From Branchinecta lynchi (taxonomy: Eukaryota > Arthropoda > Branchiopoda > Anostraca > Branchinectidae), in the NCBI GenBank assembly GCA_023053575.1, contig JAKZAP010000010.1:13229225-13293224 (forward strand): 64,000 bases of DNA, written 5' to 3'. A program made the position numbers and the translations under genes. The notes beneath the pieces were generated by a model. It was given only the letters and a program-made list of their open reading frames with translations, was not told the origin of the DNA and ran no database searches. Positions 22,611 through 32,083 of this stretch are shown here, piece after piece. Each line of letters opens with the position of its first letter. Within the stretch, counting starts at the first letter, position 1.

Positions 22611-23267
22611 ATGTCGGCGGCACTTGTGAAAGGGTCCCTGGGGATTCTCGTCGGCGTCATCTTCTTTTCGATCATAGCTTCCAGCTCGTTCGGTGTAGCA
22701 AGCGAACACTGGAGATCCAACTTACCGAATAAAGAGTGCATCATTTACGCCGAATCCAGAGAAGTCGAATCCTCCGTGTATGACCTATATGGTTCAGCAT
22801 GGTCCAACTGTACATACGTTACTTTTGCACCCGTCTCTTTCATCATCATTTGTTTACTGTTCGCCATGTATCTCTTATTGAAAATACGGTCTGAAGACCT
22901 GGAGATGCCGGCAGTTCTCATGGGCATATTTGGCGCCAGTGTTGTGACGGGGATCTTATCCCTCGTTCAAGCATGTATGGTATCCCATGGATACGCTAAT
23001 ACATGTGCTGCCATCCGTGAGACTTCGGTGAAAAACAATCTCTTCAACGTAATAAACAGACCCGATGAGACTGTCGATGCTTTCCTCGGTGCGATGGACT
23101 GCCGTTTCCACTACAACACGTTGGATTATCTCTATAGTAATGTAACAAGCGGAATAGACACTGACGCTGCTATTCGGACGACTATTGGTACTTCTTGGTT
23201 TATTGTGATTTTATGGTTTGCTTTTATCGGCCTTACATTTTTATCGATTAAGAAATCAAGAGGTTAA
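22611..23267 (+). CDS. Four-pass membrane protein, TMEM179-like
   Basis: This is a 218-residue protein in one exon. I start it at ATG 22611 (context GAGAAATG). A splice acceptor-like TTCTTCATTCTAG ends nine bases upstream, so a 5' UTR exon is possible, and the open frame upstream of it is not needed. There are four hydrophobic segments: residues ~9-29 (GILVGVIFFSII), ~80-100 (FIIICLLFAMYLLL), ~112-134 (GIFGASVVTGILSL) and ~192-212 (FIVILWFAFIGLTF). Loop 1 has two Cys, in KECIIYAE and SNCTY. After TM3 comes MVSHGYANTC, and then another Cys in MDCRF. This layout, about 220 residues with paired loop cysteines and S-x-G-x3-C after TM3, fits the TMEM179/TMEM179B family, whose molecular role is poorly known. 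Alternatively it is a claudin-like or other tetraspan. It ends in a basic KKSRG tail. The frame is intact and it is the best-preserved gene here. Confidence 0.7.
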   Translation: MSAALVKGSLGILVGVIFFSIIASSSFGVASEHWRSNLPNKECIIYAESREVESSVYDLYGSAWSNCTYVTFAPVSFIIICLLFAMYLLLKIRSEDLEMPAVLMGIFGASVVTGILSLVQACMVSHGYANTCAAIRETSVKNNLFNVINRPDETVDAFLGAMDCRFHYNTLDYLYSNVTSGIDTDAAIRTTIGTSWFIVILWFAFIGLTFLSIKKSRG

Positions 23268-23523
23268 GCTGTTAATGAATGTGCTTCTTTTATGAAGAAA
23301 AGGTAATATTAAAAGTTAGATGTTTTTTTTTAAGTTGAGATGGAAATAACATCTTGGGTTTCAGAAGAACCATTTATTGAATGTGTCAGTCCCTCAAGAA
23401 TGGGGCAACTGATTGGCTCACGTGCCATCTAATGATCTCCTGCAAATAGCCGAGCGAGCAGAGCAGACTAACCAAAGAGTAAAGGACAATCGCTTGTCTA
23501 TTGTATAAAGTCAAAGTGTGTTA

Positions 23524-23529
23524 AATAAA
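23524..23529 (+). terminator. Polyadenylation signal AATAAA
   Basis: AATAAA within TTAAATAAATAAG lies 257 bp after the stop of the four-TM gene, on the same strand, with T/G-rich sequence following. Confidence 0.5.
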
Positions 23530-23633
23530 TAAGATTACAAATATTTTTTGTCTCTTATTAAGTTCTCTGTTAATTGCCCTCTGATCTCTATGCCCAGGCC
23601 TGGTCATGCTCAGGACTTACGAGCTTGCGCCAA

Positions 23634-23653
23634 AGGTAAGGTAAGGTAAGGTA
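23634..23653 (+). repeat. (AAGGT)n retroposon tail
   Basis: AAGGTAAGGTAAGGTAAGGT is identical in kind to the tail of the LINE at 25742-26049. The adjoining upstream sequence (CAGGCCTGGTCATGCTCAGG) may be its short body. Confidence 0.5.
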
Positions 23654-24149
23654 CAATTTTAATGGCACAGTTTGCTTCTTCCTGAGGATCAATGGCGTGT
23701 TTTGGACTTAGTCATATAGAGTATTCACATGCGGCTGAGAAAATGGACTGATTGTGTTCGTAGCTTATACGCCGACCACTCGCCTCTTATTTGGGCTTTC
23801 AGCATTCCCAAAAATGGCACAGTTTGGGCCATGTCAAAAAACTAACTTCTTTCATGGCTTTCATTACTTGAACAACACCCTGAAGGATAGCCGTAATAAA
23901 GTGCTTTCGGGAGTGTCACTTATTTCATGGATTAACGCAAACACTGAGTGCTTACTTTGGCTCCAACCAGTGTTGCCACTGGTGACTAGTAACCAAGTTT
24001 GGTGTTTTTTTTGCCTGATTTTTAGGTGATTTTTTTTTTAGAGCGGGCAACTTGCTTTTGCCAGGCATGGCAAACCTGACTCTAATGCTTGCTTGGTACG
24101 GCACTTAATCGTTTTTATCGTTCGCTTTGCCGTGAAGCAAGATTACTCT

Positions 24150-25019
24150 TTCTTAAATTTGGCAGATCTTCGCTAGATTCAGTCTTCGCCAGGCTAATCA
24201 TCTGAGAAAACCAAACTCAGCTAAACCTCTATAAGCCATTCTATTTTGACGATACTGACCGAAAGTTCCTGCTTTACTTCCGCCAAATTTCTAGTTTCGG
24301 CCGAATTCCGAGCGAACTCTTTGTCCAGCAAAAACAGAACAATTCATAATTGAATTCAGCGTATCTCCTTATCCCTATAAAGAACATCTAATCATCTTCA
24401 AATAAAACTTTAACTTATTTCTGGTTTCAACCGGATTCTAGACAAATTATATACCCGGGTAAAAAATGATGTCATACACAGACTCAGCGTCTCTTCTAGC
24501 CCTAAATCTGTCATCTAATCAACTTCAAATAAAACTTTCGCTTTTAAAAAAAAATTCGGTTTGGCCGGATTCCGGGCGAACTAGTTTCCCGGGTGGAAAA
24601 TGCTTTTCACATAAGTTTTCAGCCTGTCTTCTTACCCGTATATCCAACATCTAATCAACTACAAATAAAACTTTTAATTTTAACCAACTTTCCGGTTTTT
24701 GTCGGATTCCTGACGAACTACTTGTCCAGCAAGAAAATGGTTTTCATCATCGTGTTCAGCATGTCTTCTTACCCCATAATCGACTATCACATTAGCTGTT
24801 ACAAAATATTTTGTTTTCCCCTTAATTTGAACCCCCTCCCCCATCCCTAACTGTAGGGCTACAGATCCCATCTATGAACTTGACCTAACCCTTGACCCAA
24901 AGAATCCTCAAACCGATTTTCATCAAAATATTTTATTCCCTTTGACTATGGTGCTGACAGACGGACAACTTTTGCGATGTCATAGGCATCCCTCCACTTA
25001 CGTTTTCGGATCCCAAAAA
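24150..25019 (+). repeat. Family E element
   Basis: It starts with AGTCTTCGCCAGGCTAATCATCTGAGAAAACC and has about five tandem units of ~130 bp, each with TTTCGGCCGGATTCCGGGCGAACTA-type, AGCATGTCTTCTTACCC and AATCAACTTCAAATAAAACTTT phrases. It then has the CCCCCTCCCCCATCCC patch, a GACAGACGGACAACTTTTGC tail and GGATCCCAAAAA. No protein is encoded. Confidence 0.75.
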
Positions 25020-25289
25020 CTAAAAAAACATTGGGTTCTATATAACAATTATTTTTGGTGGCTGATGGCTCTTCTTTTACGGGGGTCTTGGTGGGGGGGG
25101 GCGAGGTACGTGCTGGGGGTGCCTTCAGATTTCCTTGGATTCAAAGGAACCTTTAACAGACCCGGAGACTCAGTTAGTTTAGAATATTCTCTTATTCTTC
25201 TCAGTGTGTGCTTTCGGGAACCTGTTTTCATCTTTGTCTCTTGTGATCTCGTTGACTTGGAAACAAGAGATTTGCTTGTTGTGTGCCGA

Positions 25290-26105
25290 GCAAAATATCA
25301 CTAGGGAGTAGCGCCAAGACTCGAATACACTCGAGCAGCAGCGACACTAGCGATAGTGAACGTCCCTACTGAAACTTAATAAGTTGTGCACCAGCACTTA
25401 CTCCAATAACTTTATATTCTGGAACAACAAAAACAAAATACACAACCTCCCCTGTTTCCTCGATATATGCAGACCGCATCTTAGCTTTACTAGAAATTTC
25501 TAGATCCACAAGTTTGTCTCGCTTTAAATGACGCAAGCTTAGTGGCCCGTTTGCGAAGCAAGGAAAGCATAGGTCTACTCCCTAGTGTTACTTTTGCTCT
25601 GCTTGTGTGTGAGCAAAGCAAAATAACACTAGGAGTCGCGCCAAGACTTGGAAAAAATGAGACACAGTCGTACAACAGCGTTACTAGCACCACTAGCGAA
25701 AGTAAAGTCCCTACTGAAATTCAATCAATCGTACACCAGTGGTCAGCCGCTGATAACAGACGTTATCCGAAAAAGAAGATGGCGATACTTGGGCCACGTC
25801 CTTCGCATGGACGAATCCAGGTTGCCAAACAACATCTTCCATTGGCAACCAAAAGGAAGACGTCGAAGGGGACGACCGAGAAATACGATCCGTCGCACCT
25901 ACCAGAGGGACCTTGCGAACGTCCACGCAAGTCTGCAACCTGAGTGGGAAGATGTCCTGGCGGCAGCCCACCAGAGGGAAGACTGGCGCCTATTCGTGGA
26001 TGCCCTGGGTGCCTCTGGTGGCACAGGAGGATCTAAGGTCTAAGGTAAGGTACACCAGTGCTGGCTCCAACAACTTCATATTCTGAACACAACAAAAAAC
26101 AAGGC
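25290..26105 (+). repeat. Directly repeated leader module of family E, second copy split by a LINE
   Basis: AGTAGCGCCAAGACT, GTCCCTACTGAAA, GTGCACCAGCACTTACTCC, CAACAACTTTATATTCTGG and AACAACAAAAAC appear in order at 25297-25440 and again from 25622. The second time the LINE at 25742-26049 breaks the module in the middle of the ACCAGTG block, and it resumes at 26061. The first copy therefore shows the pre-insertion state. Confidence 0.75.
25742..26049 (+). mobile_element. 5'-truncated LINE insertion encoding the last ~100 residues of ORF2
   Basis: The frame reads GQPLITDVIRKRRWRYLGHV, LRMDESRLPNNIFHW, RRRRGRPRNTIRRTY, then WEDVLAAAHQREDWRLFVDA and stops at 26041-26043. RRWRYLGHVLRM followed by GRRRRGRPRNT and a W-x-A-x(3)-R-x2-W pattern is typical of the C-terminus of LINE reverse-transcriptase ORFs (the craniofacial-development-protein-2-like type). 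It ends in TCTAAGGTCTAAGGTAAGG. GTACACCAGTG flanks both sides (25731-25741 and 26050-26060) as the TSD. No stop or frameshift breaks the preserved part, so it is young. Confidence 0.85.
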
Positions 26106-27151
26106 CAAAGGTTTCGATGGGATCCCAAAAATTTAATATTTGATCCAGACAATCGGGTCTAATAGAGGTCCAATCTTCGCAAGACTCCTTTAACACTTCA
26201 CTAACAAAATTGCAAATTAAGGTAAATGGTAATCATCTGAAAAGACCAAGTTCAAATGTGGATTCACCATGTAGCCCCTATAGCCTGCGTTTCCGGTTTC
26301 AGCCGGATTCCGGAGGAACTACTTGTCTTGCAAAAAAATTAAGTGCAAAAACAGATTCAGCGTATCTCCTTACCCCTATGTCGAACCTCTAATCATCTTC
26401 AGATAAAACTTCAATGATTAACAAATTTTCCGATTTCAGCCGGATTCATGGCGAACTATGTGTCCAGGTCGAAAATGATTTTCCTACACGAACTCAGTAT
26501 GTCTTCTTACCCGTAAATCGAACAGCTAATGAAATTCATATAAAACTTTTACTTTAACATATTTTCCGGTTTTGGCCGGATTCCGGGCAATCTACTTGTC
26601 CGTCGCGAAAATAATTTTCATATTCGGGTTCGACATTTTTCCTTATCCTTAAATCGAACCTCTAATCAGCTTCAGATTAAACTTTTATTATTGGCAAATT
26701 TTCCGGATTTGGCCGGATTCCGGACGATCTACTAGCCCGACGATAAAATCATTATGAGATTACAATTCAGCATGTCTTCTTACCCCTAAATCGGACATCT
26801 AATCAACTTCAGATAAAACTTTTACTTTTAACAAACTTTCCGGTTTATGCCGGATTCCGGGTGAACTACTTGTCTGACAAGAAAATGGTTTTCATAATGT
26901 GTTTAGGATGTCTTTTTACCCCTTAATCGACTATCGCATTAGCTTTTAAAAGAATATCTGTTCGCCCCTTAATTTGAAACCCCTCACGCTACCCTAAGTA
27001 TGATGATGGGCTTTCACTTTCACTCGAAAAATCCTCACACCAAGTTTCATCAAAAAATCTCATTCCCTTCGAGAGTCTGTCGTGCTGACAGATGGACAAA
27101 ATTCTGCGATGTCATAGGTATCCCTCCACTTACGTTTTGGGATCCCAAAAA
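26106..27151 (+). repeat. Family E element
   Basis: The leader GGTTTCGATGGGATCCCAAA (26110) and TTTGATCCAGACAATCGGGT are followed by ~130-bp tandem units (TTTCAGCCGGATTCCGG; CTTACCCCTAAATCG; CTTCAGATAAAACTTT), ending with GATGGACAAAATTCTGCGATG and TTTTGGGATCCCAAAAA. It is one of the most complete copies. Confidence 0.75.
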
Positions 27152-27479
27152 GATAAAACCTCCACCGTTTGTCCAGATCGCACCAGATCACTATACATTT
27201 TTAAACCCGCAAATTCTCTCGCTTTAAATGCCGCATGCGCAGTGGGCGGTGCTATGAGTATGGCCTAATCTTGGCACTACTCCAAAGTGTTAGATAGATT
27301 GATTTATTAATTGCGAAGCAGCCTGAGGGCCATGGCAACACAAAGTCACAATTTTGCTCGGTGTGTGAGACGTTCTTGTTGGCTTTTCTGTTCATCGTAG
27401 ATTTAACGTGGTAGGAATATCAGGACAGTTTCCCATTCATTCCATATATTCAGATATCCATTTTGCGCTGTCAAATATT
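27152..27479. other. Unassigned spacer
   Basis: No feature is seen beyond TAGATAGATTGATTTATTAATTG (27291-27313), a possible retroposon tail. Confidence 0.4.
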
Positions 27480-28308
27480 CAGAATATCAGACATGAATTC
27501 AGCAGATGGTTTGCCCTATAGCCTACGTCGTATCTCCTTCCTTCCTTACTTCTGCCCAACTTCCGGTTTCGGCCAGATTCCGGACAAACTACTTGTCTGG
27601 CAAAAAACTACAGCTCAAAAACAAATTCATCATGTTTCTTTACCCTTACATCAAACCTCTAATCAACTTCAGATTAAAATTTTACTTTTAACAAATTTTC
27701 CGGTTTCAGCCTGATTGCGAGCGATCTATACATCCGGTGAGAAAATGATTGTCTTATGCAAATTCAGCATGTCTTCTTACCGGCAAATCTTATCAAATTT
27801 CAATTCAACTTTTACTTTTAACAAATTATCCGGTTTCGGCCGGATTCCCACCGAACTAATTGTCCGGCGAAAAAATAAATTTAATATTGGACTCAGCACG
27901 TCTCCTTGCCCCTAAATCGACCATTTAATCAACTTCATACTAAACTTTTACTTTTCACAAATTTTCCGGTTTTCGCCGGATTCCGGGTGAACTATTTGTC
28001 CCGCGAGAAAATAAATTTTCTCATTCGAATTCAGTATGTCTCTTACCCCTAAATCAACTATCTCAATAGCTTTAAAAAAAAAAAACTGCCTCTTAATCTG
28101 AAACCCCTCCTCACCCTCATATATAGGGCTACAGAGCCCATCTTCGAACTTGACTTGTAATTTGACCCAAAGGATATTCCCACCAAGTTTCATCAAAAAC
28201 CCTCACTCCATTCGAGAATTATCGTGCGGAAAGATGGACAGACAGACAGGCAGACAGACAGACAGACGGACAACGTTTGCGATGTCATAGGTTTTTGGAT
28301 CCCAAAAA
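27480..28308 (+). repeat. Family E element
   Basis: Tandem units with TTTCGGCCGGATTCC and CTAATCAACTTCAGATTAAA lead to a (CAGA)n microsatellite at 28237-28270 and the TTTTTGGATCCCAAAAA end. Confidence 0.75.
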
Positions 28309-29103
28309 TATGCTCTGCTACAACGACTGTGACATGATTTTTTGTGTTTTCTTATAATAAGAAAGGCTAAGGAACTCTGAATCTTTCGCCACATGTTTCG
28401 ATAACTTTGGATTTGTTGACTTTTCTGGCAGTCCACGAATTTCTGACCAACGAACTCCTGGGAAGTGATAGCCTGATCCGTCTTGAAAAGATCCAAACAG
28501 GGAAATATGCAACAATAACAAATTGCCGATAGGATAGATAAACATCACAGAGGAAGTACTAAATGGAACGATTAGGACGTAGAGTCACTAATTAATATAG
28601 GTGATGATAAGGAATGCGAGATAAGAGGCTGGAAAACTCTCTTCTAAACTTGGCGACAGAGCAAGATAGCCGCGATCATGGTCTTAGGATGTTAAGCTTG
28701 CCAGAAGCGCAATATAGTTTAAAAAAAAAGTACTACTATAGGGTTAAGGAAAAACTAACGAAATATTGGTAAATAATGAAATAATGCCAATCATAGAGCT
28801 TAGTTATACAATCGGTTAATTTTTTTTTGTTTTTCTAATCTTCTCTCTTTTTTTCGTGTTATTCAGTTAATCTGTCGATTCCGTTTGCTTGTTAATTAAT
28901 ATTAGTTAATGTCCTCTCCTAGCCAAGCACATCTTTTTGTGTTTTCCTGGCAAAATTTGTATGTTAGTTTTGTATCATTCTTTAAATACTATTAGGCGGA
29001 ACTGAAGCTTCTAGCGTCAATTTTATATTAGCATTTGTCAACGCCGTCCAATATACGCGATCACGCTCGGATATCAACGCTAATATTTGAAACTTTAAGA
29101 GCA
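28309..29103. other. Unassigned stretch; possible minus-strand exon
   Basis: On the minus strand, TTTGGATCTTTTCAAG near 28480 could be a splice acceptor. Two overlapping frames downstream of it (for example GYHFPGVRWSEIRGLPEKS) stay open for about 50 codons. No donor or family supports either. Confidence 0.2.
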
Positions 29104-29681
29104 GGGGATCGACTAAAAACGTGAGGAACGGAATATCACGGTGCAGGAGGATCGCGTACTCAAAACGGGAATAACATACTAAAATCGGTAACGTGCACCA
29201 AGGAGGAACACTACTAAACGCGGAAGCACTGCACCGTCCTTCTTTCTTTTAGTAGCTTGTTTCGGAACAAGTTCCAGATCACTCCCGTGCACGATTCCTA
29301 TTAGGATCTGTGCATTAGTCCTTCTTTTAGTAGTTTTCCTCCTGATGCAGCGTTCCCGATTTTAGTACTCATTCCTCATGCACCGTATCGTTCCGTTCCG
29401 TTCCCGCTTTTAGGCTATAAAAACGGGAAGAACGTACAAAAATCGGTAACGCTATACCAAGGAGGAACACGACGAAAAGGGGAAACAATGTACCGTCCTT
29501 CCTTCTTTTAGTAGCTTGTTTCGGCACGAGTTCCAGATCACTCCCATGCACGGTTCCTGTTTGGATCGGTTCATTAGTCCTTCTTTTAGTAGTTTTCCTC
29601 CTGATGCAGCGTTCCCGATTTTAGCACTCATTCCTCCTGCACTGTATCGTTCCGTTCCGTTCCCGATTTTATTCGATCCCC
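29104..29681. mobile_element. MITE-like element with inverted ends and internal ~250-bp duplication
   Basis: It starts GGGGATCGACTAAAA and ends TTTTATTCGATCCCC, extended inward on both sides by GGAACGGAA and GTGCAGGAGGA blocks in opposite orientation. Flanks AAGAGCA and AAGATCA may be a degenerate 7-bp TSD. The block TTTTAGTAGCTTGTTTCGG, with its neighbours, occurs twice about 250 bp apart. A related inverted pair is at 19485-19802. Confidence 0.65.
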
Positions 29682-32083
29682 AAGATCAAGCTTGCATTGA
29701 CAAGTAGTTGGACCCTTGAACCTTTTGGACCCTTGGTGGAAGGCCCTGTTTTGTTGACTGATTTATTGTGTGCTTTCCATCAATGTCAACAACTTTCTCT
29801 TGCAAAACCTCCTCCGCTTTGTTTAATGTGCCAGAATTCTCAAATGTGTCGTGCTAAATTGTTGTCGACAGTCCATAAGTAAAATTAACTCCCGTCCCAA
29901 GAAATCAATCGGCAAAAAATGCGTGAAGAAAGAAAATCATCAGTTAATGGTAGGAAATTGGTCCTCGTTTCTATTGTAGTTACAGACTGGAAAGACGGAT
30001 AACTACTGACAAGATAAATCCGAACTATCGATGGATAGATTCCAGGGGCTAGGCCGCCAATCTCGGACTAATCTGATTCGAGTTATTGGAAAAGACCACC
30101 GACGGAAGGAAGTTCCCGAAATGAGAAGTAGATGAAAAGTATTTGCAAAGTAACAACAGGGCTCAGAACTTTTCTGGTTCATCAAATCAAATCAAATCAA
30201 GTTTATTAATTAGCCATGATTACCCAAAAACGAATAGCACTGGCACGTCAAAGATACAAACACTTGGGTCACAATTTAAGTCAAGTCACTGTTAAAAGTT
30301 TTGCAAAAGTACGGGACGAATGAACGGACGAACACTGCAATTTGCAGGAGGGAGCTTTAAATTTTGCTTCCCCGAATTTGATCCTCGAGTGGGGCGTTTA
30401 TTTTCAGCTGTTGGCTGGAAATCTGGCAGAATGTTGCGAAAGAGCTCCGACGACAGACAGGACCGCCCAAAAGCTATGAGAAGTTCATGCCGTCTGTTTG
30501 ATAAGGTAGCTGACGGTAGCATGATAATCTACGCCCCCCCCCACCCTTGCAGGATATAAAAAAAAGGTGAAACGCCTGCATTTTAAATTACAACTGAAAA
30601 CAAGTCTGTTCTAGGGCAACCATGATAGGCATATGAGCAACGTTGGGTGACTGAATGATATCAACTGTAACTTATTGGAAATAGTACAAAAGTCCATTAT
30701 TCCCAAGGCCCGGTCATCAAACTAATCTGCTTTAAAATAATGCAAGGGTCCAGTGCATAGGTTGAAATCCCAAAACAGGATATTATTGGTTTATTCTCGT
30801 TTAGCCTCCCAACTAAAAAAGAAGTCGCCTTGTGTTTATTATTTATGGGCGGGGATGTTTTGGTATGAATTTTTTTTACGTGGGGACGTTTCGCCAAAGG
30901 GGATGATTTGATAAGGGGACCTTTTTATTGGAGACATTTTATGAGTACGTTCTACAGACGTTCTGCTACATTGTCAGAAGTTTCATAATAGATAGCAAAA
31001 GGATGCGCGGTGCTTAGATAAAGGATGTTAGCTGTTCTGTTTTCAGACCGTTTCAAACGTTACGCATTAAACGCCATGTACACAAGAAGAACTGAATCAC
31101 TACCGAGGAAACATCTGCTGACTTTTTTGTTTGTCATCATGATCTGTGCGTTTTTTGGCTCTTCCTGGCAATGCTTGTTATGCACAACGTTCAACGGAAA
31201 CTTTTGCATAATTATTACAGATAACACACCCATGTCTTATCCTGCGCGTACTTCTGTCGTCTGTTCTGTAACTTCTGATAGTGTAGGAAATGTTTTTTTT
31301 TTTATTTATTTTGTATGTATGACCCACTCTTTGCCAGGGGAGTAAAACAAAACAAAGTAAGTTGTGTGAGTCCATGACATTAAAAGCTATAGACATAGAT
31401 ATTTGTTCTGCAGATTTTCTGCAGATAAGTTCGCTAGATTTTTATTTGTCGAAATTCAGAAGTGATTGAGCTTAACATGCTCGTGCTTCAGTGATCTTCT
31501 GGATTGTGCAGTCTGCATAGTACTTTGCTGAGATCGCTAGACGTCCCGAGCAGATATTACGTCGACTTTGAAACGAATGGGCAAAAAAATACATATCACA
31601 ATTCAAACCAACCAAGCTTAAAGGCTGCTAGCATGCCATCTAGCGGCTTGGCAAGTGAACTACGTCGAAGTTACCGTCTGAATCCACCTTCAGTCTTGAA
31701 ATCTCAGCAAGTGAACGCCATGGTCTGTTCAGTGGCTTTTGTTGAAATTAAAGCTAGGAACATTCGATTTATTAGGTAATATTAAAGTTAGTACCAAGTT
31801 TGATGTTCTTGAATTGTTAAAGTTAACCGGAACCAACATATTCCCTGACGTTTATTGCACCAGGGTTGTAAGTCTGAATGTACAGTAGGTATGCTTATGT
31901 GAACGTTTGTTGACAGTGGATTGAGCCATTTTCATGCACTTGCTGTGTCTGAAGCTAACTACCAGCTTGCTACCAGTTAGCCAAAGTAGGTAGTTAGGTG
32001 CATCTGAAAACAGTTGTTTTGCATCTTCATATTACCATTTAGCCCAAAACTGCACTGTTCAAAGTAACTGTTCACATAGGCTA
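29682..32083. other. Unassigned 2.4-kb region
   Basis: No supported gene is seen. It has a (ATCAA)n tail-like run at 30182-30201 followed by GTTTATTAATTAGCC, and a repeated GGGGACGTTT/GGGGATG motif near 30845-30935. A small Cys-containing frame (31025-31345) has a hydrophobic stretch (LLTFLFVIMICAFFG) but runs into a T-homopolymer and lacks splice or family support. Confidence 0.4.
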
